Shown piece after piece: positions 51,317 to 58,997 of a DNA stretch of 64,000 nt; position 1 is the stretch's first letter, and every line of letters begins with the position of its first letter. A model generated the notes under the pieces. That model had not been told where the DNA came from and did not search any database. It saw only the letters and a list, made by a program, of their open reading frames with translations. The stretch covers positions 372,001 through 436,000 of the forward strand of contig JAOAPN010000013.1 of NCBI GenBank assembly GCA_025462885.1, read 5' to 3'. Both the position numbers and the translations under genes were made by a program. This stretch comes from Acidobacteriaceae bacterium (lineage in GTDB: Bacteria; Acidobacteriota; Terriglobia; Terriglobales; Acidobacteriaceae).

Positions 51317-52453
51317 TTACACCGTAACGGAAGCACCCAACTCCGCCCTTACCCGGCTCATAGTATCCAGATAAAAAGCGAGATTGTGTACCGAGTTCAA
51401 GGTCGCACTCAAAGCCTCACCCGCAACATACAAGTGCCGCAGATAAGCCCGTGAATATCTCCGGCAGACCATGCATCCGCACTCCGGATCGATCGGTCCC
51501 TGGTCCTCGGCATACTCCTTACGCTTGATATTCATCCGCACCACCGCGCCATTCTCCCGCGCAAAGACCAGTCCATGCCGACCTGCGCGCGTCGGCAGCA
51601 CGCAATCCATCATGTCGACGCCCATCTTCGCGTACTCCTCGATCTCGTCCGGATACCCGACCCCCATCACATAGCGAGGCTTATCCTTGGGCAGCCACTC
51701 CAGCGTTCGCGCGATCATCTCGCGCGTCACCTCGCGCGGCTCGCCCACCGCCAGCCCGCCAATCGCATAGCCCGGAAAGTCCATCTCTACCAGCCGCTCC
51801 GCACTCTCCTTGCGAAGATCGACATACATGCCCCCCTGCACAATGCCGAACAAACTCTGCGTCTTCCCACCCCGCGCCTCGAACCACGGGACTTCGGTCT
51901 TGTGCTCTTCAAAGTAGTCCTTACTGCGCTGCGCCCACGCATGCGTCAGACCCATGCTGGCGCTGGTCCGTTCCCAGCTTGCCGGCGTCTCCACGCACTC
52001 ATCGAACGCCATCATCACGTCCGCTCCCAACGTGATCTGCACCTCCATCGAGTGCTCCGGCGAGAAGAAATGCTTACTCCCATCCAGGTGCGACCGGAAC
52101 TCCACTCCATCCGGCGTAATCTTGCGCAGCTTGCTCAGGCTGAACACCTGGAAGCCGCCTGAGTCCGTCAGCATCGGACGCTCCCAGCTCATGAAGCGAT
52201 GCACTCCGCCCATCCGCCGCACCAGCTCGTGCCCTGGACGCAGGTACAGGTGATACGTATTCGCCAGGATAATCTGCGCCCCGCGCTCACCCTGTCCCAG
52301 CGTCTCGAGCACGCTCTGCTCCACCGCCTTCACGCTGGCCACCGTCCCCACCGGCATAAACACCGGCGTCTCCACCACACCGTGCGGCAGATGCAGCCGC
52401 CCCCGCCGTCCTCCACCCTCACTCGTCCCATCTACCTCTAGCAAAGACTCCAT
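51317..52453 (-). CDS. tgt: Queuine/preQ1 tRNA-ribosyltransferase
   Basis: Tgt exchanges guanine-34 for preQ1 in tRNAs with GUN anticodons. The 378-residue TIM barrel has GVVETPVFMPVGTVASVK, the catalytic Asp in MLTDSGGFQVFSL, the substrate-binding FGIVQGGMYVDLR and GYAIGGLAVGEP, and the nucleophile region DMMDCVLPTRAGRHG. A zinc site CGCMVC...YLRHLYVAGE with three Cys and one His lies near residue 325. No other queuosine gene is adjacent. The gene is monocistronic by spacing. Confidence 0.96.
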   Translation of the reverse strand: MESLLEVDGTSEGGGRRGRLHLPHGVVETPVFMPVGTVASVKAVEQSVLETLGQGERGAQIILANTYHLYLRPGHELVRRMGGVHRFMSWERPMLTDSGGFQVFSLSKLRKITPDGVEFRSHLDGSKHFFSPEHSMEVQITLGADVMMAFDECVETPASWERTSASMGLTHAWAQRSKDYFEEHKTEVPWFEARGGKTQSLFGIVQGGMYVDLRKESAERLVEMDFPGYAIGGLAVGEPREVTREMIARTLEWLPKDKPRYVMGVGYPDEIEEYAKMGVDMMDCVLPTRAGRHGLVFARENGAVVRMNIKRKEYAEDQGPIDPECGCMVCRRYSRAYLRHLYVAGEALSATLNSVHNLAFYLDTMSRVRAELGASVTV

Positions 52454-52491
52454 CGTGAGTCGATTCTATTGGAGAACAAGATGCAGCCAGT

Positions 52492-53138
52492 TCATTTGCG
52501 CTCGGGAAATGCGTTCTCGGGAAATGGGTCCGCTGTTGGCAGCAAGTCTCTCGCGTCTCTGCATCCCTTATATTTCCAGAAACAACTGTAGTTGTAGGAG
52601 GTGTAGCGTCGCCTGTCCTCCGGTGTCGCCTTCGGGGTCATATGCACGGTGAACGCGAAATAGCGATACAACTCTGTGGTCTTCCAGCCGGCCCTAACGG
52701 GTTCGTTCGTATTTCCTCGACCCCACTGCTTTTCCTCCACAAGCCCTACCTGAGAAGGGATGAAGGCACCGATTTTTCCTATCCCGTAGCCAGTGTTTTT
52801 GCGAACGACTACCGAGTCCTTCACGTTGAAGGACACAAGGAATGCAGCGCCGGAACCTCGCCACCATTCAGGAATTCGCGAATTGTCGACTTTAGCTTCC
52901 CATTCGCAAACCGAACGATCGCAAGGGCCGTGCGGCTCTGCACCAAGTTTCCTGGCGAGCGTCTGCGCCTCCTCGAAGCTTGAGTGATCCAACTGAAGCG
53001 TCTGGAGTTGGTGAAAAAGATATTGAGCACGGACCGCCGGACGCAGGAGCCCCATAACAAAATGAGCAGAACGAGCAGGGACATAGACAGACCGGCGATT
53101 GATCGTCTACTCAAGCGAGAGAATCTTAGATGAGCCAT
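52492..53138 (-). pseudogene. Membrane-anchored protein of unknown function with an N-terminal frameshift
   Basis: ATG 53138 opens a frame with a basic start and a transmembrane anchor (RRSIAGLSMSLLVLLILLWG). This frame then loses coding character. From about 53055 another frame reads LLRPAVRAQYLFHQLQTLQL and continues coherently to 52492 (for example YFAFTVHMTPKATPEDRRRY). Joining the two at the GGGG run near 53053 by one added base gives a single plausible protein of about 215 residues. Read alone, the second frame would start at ATG 53055 and lack the anchor. The family is unknown. Whether the indel is real, phase-variable or an error is open. Confidence 0.55.
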
Positions 53139-53295
53139 ATGGGTTGATATATTCTGCGCCGTCGATACCTATTCCGCGTCCTGTGATCGTACCAACTCCT
53201 ATGTTGATTGCTATTTTTGGCAAGCATAGTCGAACACGAAGTGTCCTCCCTGAATTTGATATGACCATCTCTTTAGCGCTGGGTGCCCCATTCAT
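53107..53295 (-). CDS. Small ORF, possibly real, upstream of the membrane-anchored protein
   Basis: The 62-codon frame reads MNGAPSAKEMVISNSG, LRVRLCLPKIAINIGVGTI and GRGIGIDGAEYINPYGSS. The composition is protein-like, and the frame overlaps the ATG of the next gene (53138) by 32 bp. There is no recognised domain and no strong Shine-Dalgarno. It could be a small soluble protein or the remnant of a larger gene. The gap 53296-53356 to the ABC permease holds nothing else. Confidence 0.3.
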   Translation of the reverse strand: MNGAPSAKEMVISNSGRTLRVRLCLPKIAINIGVGTITGRGIGIDGAEYINPYGSSKILSLE

Positions 53296-53356
53296 CGCGC
53301 CTTTGTCTTACGCGCTGGGTGGGGTCGAAGCTGCGTACAGTTGCGCCGATTCCGCT

Positions 53357-55144
53357 CTACTCCTGGAGCCTAAGCCGCTGGTAGATCTGCGGATCGTCGT
53401 TATCTTCAAAGTCGCTTCCCAGCAGAAGCTCGCGCACCCGCAAACGATATCTCCACCGCAGCCAAAGGTGCGCTAGCAGGCCGAGCACAACCATCCGGAC
53501 GACATGTGCCACGGACATCTCCATCCATCCCTCAATTTTGAGAACAATGATCACCAGCAGCGGAAACACCACAAAGTACCGCAGCGCCGCCCACGGCATC
53601 TCAGTCGTCGAGGAGCTGCGTAGCGCCGTAAACGGCAGTGCAATCGTCCGCAGAAAGAGACAGTCCGTCATCAACACACTCAGCCCAATCGCCGTGACAA
53701 GCTGCACCAGCACCGTCATCGGCCTCAGCATCTCAGCCGGAGCCACCGCCAGTAACCCCGTCACCGCCCAAACGCTGATCGACGACGCGCACACTATCAC
53801 CCACATCCTTGCCCCCTGCAACTGCTCCAGCGAGACGCGCCCCCGCACCGTCCGAAAGACCCAGCTCGCCCTGCGATCCACAGGAGCAGCCAGCGCCGTC
53901 CGCATCCCCATCACCGTCCAGAACACCAGTACCGGAACCGCCGACCGAATCCCATCCGCAACGAACCCCACCCCCACCTGCTGCCCCTTCAGACGGAACG
54001 CCAACAACCCCGCCAGCGTGAACGCCATCCCCAGACCGCCATACACCGCCAGCATCACCCGATGCCGTTGCGTCCGCAGCAGCGTCTGCTCTACGAAGTG
54101 AAACACTACTCTGCCCTGCGCTCCGCGGAGAATCGTGACATCCAGCAGCCGGTCCAGTAGTCCAGCGCCCGCCCTCCGCGACCGCCTTGCGCTTGATCCC
54201 TCCACCAACTGCCGCACCCGCTTCCGATACGCCACCGGATACGTTACAAGTACCAATGCCACGGTCAGCCCCGTTCCCCACCACCCCTTCGCCGCAAGCT
54301 CCCCGTAGACAGGCAGGCCCGCCGCTCCGCCCAGCATCCGCTCGTAGATACCGAGAAACCAGAACGGAGGAAACCACCCCACCGCGCTCGACCCCGACCG
54401 CAGCAGCGCCTCCAGAAACTGAACCATCGCGGGATAGAGAAACAGCACCGTCAGCAGCACCATGATCGACCCGCCTTGCAGCAGAGGACCAATCCGCCGA
54501 AACATCCGCTCACTTATCACGTTGAGCAGTACCCCCTGAACCATCAGGCCCGCAGCAGCCGTGAAGATCCCAGCCATCGCAACCGACACCACATGAGCGA
54601 AGAAGTGCATCCGCAGACTCGGAAGATCGGCGACCAGCGGCAGAAAGATCGCTCCAAGAAAGTTGGTCCCCACCAGCACCACCCCCAGGAACAACCCCAC
54701 CGCAAGCACCCGCGCCAGGAACAGCCGTCGCCGCTCAATCGGCAGCACCGACAGAACCCACACATCCAGCAGGTCCGGAAACAGCAGGTCCCACTCGCAG
54801 ACCGTTACTACGCCCATCAGGACAAACGAGTAGATGACGTAGAAGAAATGGTCTCCAACCTGCGGCCAATACCCCCGATGGAGCGACCCCGGCTGATGAT
54901 ACGAGGCGAACTGAAACAGCGCGTAGATAAGCCCCGGCAACGCCAGCATGTAGCCCGCCTGCACCGCCCGCGTACTTTCGCCGTCGCTCGACATCGCCTC
55001 GTTGTTCAGAAAGCGGTTCAGCAGATGCCGCACCAGCACCTCAAAGTCTCCCCGTTCGCGGGGATCCGCCGGCAACCCCGCCTGCACCTCCAGCGACAGC
55101 ACCGCCGGTCCCGTCGGACGAAATACATTCAGTCGCTCAAACAT
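53357..55144 (-). CDS. ABC exporter membrane subunit (large permease)
   Basis: The product has 595 residues with about twelve hydrophobic segments in two similar halves (for example FYVIYSFVLMGVVTVCEWDLLF, VLAVGLFLGVVLVGTNFLGAIFL, IMVLLTVLFLYPAMVQFLEAL, then MLAVYGGLGMAFTLAGLLAF and ALRYFVVFPLLVIIVLKIEGW). A basic linker (AYRKRVRQLVEGSSARRSRR) separates the halves. It begins inside the last 8 bp of the ATPase gene, so the two are coupled. The substrate is unknown; divergence from a PadR regulator hints at drug, lipid or peptide export. Confidence 0.8.
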   Translation of the reverse strand: MFERLNVFRPTGPAVLSLEVQAGLPADPRERGDFEVLVRHLLNRFLNNEAMSSDGESTRAVQAGYMLALPGLIYALFQFASYHQPGSLHRGYWPQVGDHFFYVIYSFVLMGVVTVCEWDLLFPDLLDVWVLSVLPIERRRLFLARVLAVGLFLGVVLVGTNFLGAIFLPLVADLPSLRMHFFAHVVSVAMAGIFTAAAGLMVQGVLLNVISERMFRRIGPLLQGGSIMVLLTVLFLYPAMVQFLEALLRSGSSAVGWFPPFWFLGIYERMLGGAAGLPVYGELAAKGWWGTGLTVALVLVTYPVAYRKRVRQLVEGSSARRSRRAGAGLLDRLLDVTILRGAQGRVVFHFVEQTLLRTQRHRVMLAVYGGLGMAFTLAGLLAFRLKGQQVGVGFVADGIRSAVPVLVFWTVMGMRTALAAPVDRRASWVFRTVRGRVSLEQLQGARMWVIVCASSISVWAVTGLLAVAPAEMLRPMTVLVQLVTAIGLSVLMTDCLFLRTIALPFTALRSSSTTEMPWAALRYFVVFPLLVIIVLKIEGWMEMSVAHVVRMVVLGLLAHLWLRWRYRLRVRELLLGSDFEDNDDPQIYQRLRLQE

Positions 55145-55910
55145 GCCGCACCCCCATCACTTCGACCAGCTCCCGCGCCACCACCATCGTGTCCTGCTGC
55201 TCGACGAGCTGCGCAAACACGCTCTCCAGATTTCCCAGTTGCATCAGCGTCTTCAGCTCCCCAGGCGGCGCATCCGCCAGGATCTTTCCTTTCGCAATCA
55301 CGATCACCCGGTCGCATACCTGTTCCACCACCTCCAGCACGTGCGATATATAGAGGATCGCCTTCCCCTGCGCCGCCAACTGCTGCAACAGATCCTTGAA
55401 CAGCCGCGCCGAAACTACATCCAGCCCCGACAGCGGTTCATCGAACACCAGCAGCTTCGGATCGTGCAACAGCGCCGCCGAGATCAGTACCCGCTGCTTC
55501 ATCCCCTTGGAATACAGCGAGATCGGCGAGTGCCGCCACGACTCCAGCCCCAGCAGCGACAGCAGCCGCGTCGCCTTCCGCAGAATCAGCCGCTCCTCCA
55601 TCCCCCGCAGCCGCCCCACCAGTTGCAGGTACTCGAGCCCCGAGAGATGCGAGTACACATGCGCCTCCTCCGGCACATACCCGAACGCGGCCCGGTACCC
55701 CGCCAGGTCGTCCCGTATATCCCTCCCCTCGAACAGCACCTTGCCGTCGTTCGGCTCCAGCAGGCCGGTCACGATCTTCACCGTGGTCGACTTCCCCGAA
55801 CCGTTCGGTCCGACATACCCGACGATCTTCCCCGCTTCCACCGTGAAGCTCACATCCTGGATCGCCGCAATTCCCCGATACCGCTTTGAAAGCGCTCGCA
55901 CCTCAAGCAT
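55137..55910 (-). CDS. ABC transporter ATP-binding protein
   Basis: The product has 257 residues. Walker A is GYVGPNGSGKSTTVKIVTG (near 35-50), with the Q-loop region near FGYVPEEAHVYSHLSGLEYL. The signature is ISLYSKGMKQRVLISAAL, Walker B is KLLVFDEPLSGLD, and the switch His is in AILYISHVLEVVEQVCD. It belongs to the CcmA/DrrA-like exporter ATPase group. The permease gene overlaps its 3' end by 8 bp. It is divergent from padR with a 16-bp inverted repeat in the 79-bp gap, so it is very likely repressed by that PadR protein. Confidence 0.95.
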   Translation of the reverse strand: MLEVRALSKRYRGIAAIQDVSFTVEAGKIVGYVGPNGSGKSTTVKIVTGLLEPNDGKVLFEGRDIRDDLAGYRAAFGYVPEEAHVYSHLSGLEYLQLVGRLRGMEERLILRKATRLLSLLGLESWRHSPISLYSKGMKQRVLISAALLHDPKLLVFDEPLSGLDVVSARLFKDLLQQLAAQGKAILYISHVLEVVEQVCDRVIVIAKGKILADAPPGELKTLMQLGNLESVFAQLVEQQDTMVVARELVEVMGVRHV

Positions 55911-55928
55911 GGCTGTTTCCTCTGCACC

Positions 55929-55975
55929 CTATGTAGCAAACTACCCTGTCGCTAGTCAAGTAGTGTGCTACATAG
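55929..55975. promoter_or_regulatory. PadR operator, long inverted repeat
   Basis: CTATGTAGCAAACTAC (55929-55944) and GTAGTGTGCTACATAG (55960-55975) are inverted repeats of 16 bp with a single mismatch and a 15-bp spacer. The site fills the gap between the divergent ABC ATPase and padR starts, ending 14 bp before the padR ATG. Confidence 0.75.
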
Positions 55976-55989
55976 GTACAATTCCCGGC

Positions 55990-56310
55990 ATGGCAGGCGA
56001 ACCAAAACTCTCCCATACCGCCGCGATGATCCTCCAGGCCGTCAACGCCGGAACCATCTACGGTTTCAGCGTCATGGAGACCACCGGCCTCCCCAGCGGA
56101 ACAGTCTACCCCGCCATGCGTCGCCTCGAACGCGACGATCTCATCCACGGCCATTGGGAGGCCCAATCCATCGCCGACGCCGAGCAGCGTCCGCCTCGCA
56201 AATACTACAAACTCACCCGCCTCGGTAAGGCCACTCTCGAAGCCTCGCGCAAGCGCTACCCGCTGCTCGCCAAGCTCATCCCCTCCGAAGCAGGAGAGCC
56301 CGTAGCATGA
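55990..56310 (+). CDS. PadR-family transcriptional regulator
   Basis: The 106-residue protein shows the PadR winged helix: SHTAAMILQAVNAGTIYGFSVMETTGLPSGTVYPAMRRLERDDLIHGHWE, then the wing and RKYYKLTRLGKATLEASRKR. It is the minimal PadR-s2 form with a short dimerisation helix. Its stop overlaps the start of the following membrane protein as ATGA, so they are co-translated. The large palindrome upstream fits autoregulation plus control of the divergent ABC genes. The upstream continuation of the frame is only the antisense of the ATPase gene. Confidence 0.92.
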   Translation: MAGEPKLSHTAAMILQAVNAGTIYGFSVMETTGLPSGTVYPAMRRLERDDLIHGHWEAQSIADAEQRPPRKYYKLTRLGKATLEASRKRYPLLAKLIPSEAGEPVA

Positions 56311-57824
56311 AACTTCTGCCCATTCTGCCCTTCGCGCTCTGCAACCGCGCGATGCTCCGCGCCGCCGCCGCCCTCGTGCCGCGCAGCCAGCGCGAAGAGT
56401 GGCACAAGGAATGGCAGTCGGAGCTCTGGCACGTCCGCGACTCCTGCTGCACCAGGCACACAGAGTGGCAATCCGAAAAAGAAGTCGCAGCCTTCTGCTT
56501 CGGAGCCTTCCAGGACGCCTTCCATCTCCACCAGCATGCCCGGGAAAATCTCCCCAAAACTCGCAGTCTCTCCCGAGCCTTCTACTCTGGCTCGGCTTTG
56601 CATTCGCTCGCGTTGCTGGCCTTCCTCGCTGCCGCCGCCTTCGCAGTTTCGAATCTCCTGCCCGGCACCCGCCTCGCCCTCCAGCCCTCTCCCTATCGCG
56701 ATCCGGAACACCTGCTGGTCATCAGTTCCCCACACAGCACGCAGTCTGCAGTCCCCACGATCCATGCCGACCAGTTCCGCATCTGGGCCCAGCGTCGGCA
56801 ACATCTCTTCAGCAGCTTCGCCTTCTACCAGCCCCAGGTAAAGCCCGTCACCCTATCCACCCATCCATCCGCCGAGCTGACTATCGCCCGCGCCAGTTCG
56901 AACCTCTTCGATCTGCTCGGAATACATATCCCCCTCGACCCCATCGCCCAGGGCGAGATGCCCGCCCTGGTGATCACTCGCGAGGCCCTCGCACAATACT
57001 TCAGCGAAGATCGCAACATCACCGGCCAGATCGTCCGCATCGGACTTCGCAAAGCAAAGGTCGTCGCCGTTATCCCCGCACCGCGTTGGACCCTGCCCGG
57101 CCACATGGACGCATGGCTGCTCGAACCGGACCAGCAAGCCGCCGCCATCCCCGACAACGCCAGGGGCTTCCTCGTAGCTCGCCTCAACCCGCTCGACAAA
57201 AATCACCTCACCGACCAATGGGATATGTCCGCCCCCACCCCCTCAGGAGCCGCCGCCGACTTCACCTGCGCCTCCCTGACCCTTCCCAGCAGCACCCCCC
57301 GCAGCATCTTCCTCTTCACCTTCTTTCTCTCCCTCCTCGCCCTGCCCGCCACCACATCTCTCCCTCTCGGCGAGTACCCCGCGAACCATCACAAGCCCTA
57401 TGGCCGAGGACACCTGCTCCGCTGGATCTTCCTCACTGCCAAGTTCGCACTCATCCTTCCCATCCTCTACTTCGGATCGCTCGATCTCGCCTACCTCAAC
57501 CCCTCCATCGACCCCGTCACGTCGCAGTACATCCAGATCGTCACCGGCTTCTGCACCAGTCTGTTCGCCCTCCGCTGGATGCTCCGCGACCAGCGTCAGC
57601 GCTGCCCCGTCTGTCTCGGCAAACTCACCAACCCTGCCCGCGTCGGCCAGCCCTCCAGAAATTTCCTCGGCTGGAACGGCACCGAACTCATCTGCATCGG
57701 CGGCCACGGTCTCCTCCACGTCCCCGAGATCCAGACCAGCTGGTTCAGCACCCAGCGCTGGCTCTACCTCGATCCCTCCTGGGACGTCCTCTTCTCCGAA
57801 CCGCACCTCGCTCCCCTAACCTAA
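56307..57824 (+). CDS. Membrane protein with MacB-like periplasmic domain, coupled to padR
   Basis: The product has 505 residues. The N-terminal cytoplasmic part is rich in charged and aromatic residues (QREEWHKEWQSELWHVRD). A membrane segment near 95-115 (LHSLALLAFLAAAAFAVSNLL) follows. The next region resembles the periplasmic core domain of MacB/FtsX-like permeases (YRDPEHLLVISSP, FRIWAQRRQHLFSSFAFYQ, NLFDLLGIHIPLDPIAQGEMPALVITREALAQYF, GQIVRIGLRKAKVVAVIPAP). Further hydrophobic segments lie near 330-420, and a Cys pair (CPVCLGKL) near 435. The FtsX membrane bundle is incomplete, so it may be a partner or sensor of the divergent exporter. Overlap with padR is 4 bp. Confidence 0.72.
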   Translation: MKLLPILPFALCNRAMLRAAAALVPRSQREEWHKEWQSELWHVRDSCCTRHTEWQSEKEVAAFCFGAFQDAFHLHQHARENLPKTRSLSRAFYSGSALHSLALLAFLAAAAFAVSNLLPGTRLALQPSPYRDPEHLLVISSPHSTQSAVPTIHADQFRIWAQRRQHLFSSFAFYQPQVKPVTLSTHPSAELTIARASSNLFDLLGIHIPLDPIAQGEMPALVITREALAQYFSEDRNITGQIVRIGLRKAKVVAVIPAPRWTLPGHMDAWLLEPDQQAAAIPDNARGFLVARLNPLDKNHLTDQWDMSAPTPSGAAADFTCASLTLPSSTPRSIFLFTFFLSLLALPATTSLPLGEYPANHHKPYGRGHLLRWIFLTAKFALILPILYFGSLDLAYLNPSIDPVTSQYIQIVTGFCTSLFALRWMLRDQRQRCPVCLGKLTNPARVGQPSRNFLGWNGTELICIGGHGLLHVPEIQTSWFSTQRWLYLDPSWDVLFSEPHLAPLT

Positions 57825-57835
57825 AGCAGATTAAA

Positions 57836-57902
57836 AGTCGTTTCCCCTACGCGAAGTGTCCAAGACCCCACGAAGTGGCGCCCGCCCGGCGTCAGGGCGC
57901 AC
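57836..57902 (-). repeat. Dispersed intergenic repeat, family A (copy 2)
   Basis: Inverted copy of 9456-9522. The 35-bp core at 57868-57902 is identical, and the flank (57836-57867) is about three-quarters identical. It lies after the stop of the MacB-like protein. Confidence 0.75.
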
Positions 57903-57936
57903 TTGGCATTACGTTCTAAACCCAACCAAACAAAAA

Positions 57937-57964
57937 GGGACCAGCAAAAAGCCGGTCCCCTTCT
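57937..57964 (-). terminator. Terminator of the SDR gene
   Basis: AAGGGACC and GGTCCCCTT bracket a short A-rich loop about 20 bp past the SDR stop. On the minus strand they are followed by TTTTTGTTTGG, a good intrinsic terminator tract. Confidence 0.75.
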
Positions 57965-57982
57965 ACAACACCAACCAACACT

Positions 57983-58735
57983 TTACTGACGAGCGCCACC
58001 CGCGGCAACCAACGTCTGACCGGTAATCCAACCCGAATCATCGGAAGCAAGGAACACCGCAGCCGTAGCAATATCCTGCGGCTGTCCAATGCGTCCCAGC
58101 GGAGTCGTAGCACCCACGTGCTTGCCGAAGTCACCCTGTGCAAAGCCGGCCGTCGTCGTGCCTTCCGTCTCAACCAGCCCGGGGTTCAGCGAGTTGACCC
58201 GAATCTTCTTCGGCCCAAGCTCCCCCGCCAGCGAAACCGTAATCGCATCCACGGACGCCTTCGTCGCGCTATACACCGCAGCGTTTGGCAGCGGCATCGG
58301 CCCAACCAGCGAGCTGATGTTGATGATCGAGCCGCCCTCGGCACCAATCAACTTCACCGCCTCCTGCGTCGTCAGCAACAGACCCAGCACATTCAGATCG
58401 AACTGCTTGTGAAAGTGCTCCGCGGTAATCGTCTCCAGCGGCTGGAAGTCATAGATCCCGGCATTGTTCACCAGGATGTTCAACTTCCCGTAAGCCTGCC
58501 TGGTCTCTGCAAACAGCTTGGTGATGTCCTCAGCCTTCGACACATCGCCCTGCACGGCAATCGCCTTGCCGCCCTTGGCCGTAATCTTCGCAACGACGGC
58601 ATCAGCACCGGCCTTGCTGCTCGCATAGTTCACCACAACCGAAGCGCCCTCAGCCGCGAGATACTCCGCGATCGAAGCGCCAATGCCCTTAGAAGCTCCC
58701 GTAACCACTGCAACCTTACCTGTCAGCTTGCTCAT
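57983..58735 (-). CDS. Short-chain dehydrogenase/reductase (FabG-like)
   Basis: The 250-residue classical SDR has the cofactor motif TGASKGIG (near residue 12), NNAGIYDF (NNAG), the catalytic Ser in IINISSLVG and Tyr-Lys in AAVYSATKASVDA, and the C-terminal GWITGQTLVAAGG typical of glucose/3-oxoacyl reductases. Residues after the first strand (NYASSKAGAD) suggest NADP(H) preference. ATG 58735 has GAGGATG upstream. It is not in a fatty-acid cluster, so it is more likely an inducible detoxifying or sugar/alcohol reductase. A 7-bp inverted repeat lies in its promoter. Confidence 0.9.
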   Translation of the reverse strand: MSKLTGKVAVVTGASKGIGASIAEYLAAEGASVVVNYASSKAGADAVVAKITAKGGKAIAVQGDVSKAEDITKLFAETRQAYGKLNILVNNAGIYDFQPLETITAEHFHKQFDLNVLGLLLTTQEAVKLIGAEGGSIINISSLVGPMPLPNAAVYSATKASVDAITVSLAGELGPKKIRVNSLNPGLVETEGTTTAGFAQGDFGKHVGATTPLGRIGQPQDIATAAVFLASDDSGWITGQTLVAAGGARQ

Positions 58736-58760
58736 AATCATCCTCTTTCAGAATTCGTCC

Positions 58761-58786
58761 GTCGAACCGATTAACGTTCGTTCGAC
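58761..58786. promoter_or_regulatory. Inverted repeat in the SDR promoter
   Basis: GTCGAAC (58761-58767) and GTTCGAC (58780-58786) are perfect inverted repeats separated by 12 bp, 26 bp upstream of the SDR start. The size suits a TetR- or LysR-type operator, but no regulator gene is adjacent. The rest of the gap to 58997 shows no gene. Confidence 0.45.
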
Positions 58787-58997
58787 ATTTCGATAACCAT
58801 CTAAAAGATGAAGCGCACCGCAGGAAAGATTCAGAACAAAAAGAGACAACCCAAATCTGAGAGTTTTGCGCTCGCAGAACGATAAAGACGCTTTAGTATT
58901 CGCAGTGGCTGATCTTCAAGAGTATTGCGAGAGGGGAGGGCAGAGTGCAGGTCCGCCGGGGGAGGGCTGCGGCGGACCTGCGGGTTTGGCGGCCTGG

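Noticed and set aside
53099..53476. 125-codon plus-strand frame near the ABC permease end
   Set aside because: It overlaps antisense coding sequence on both sides and has no Shine-Dalgarno or recognisable domain.
55396..55989. 198-codon N-terminal extension of PadR
   Set aside because: It is only the antisense of the ABC ATPase gene; PadR homology starts at ATG 55990 just behind the operator.
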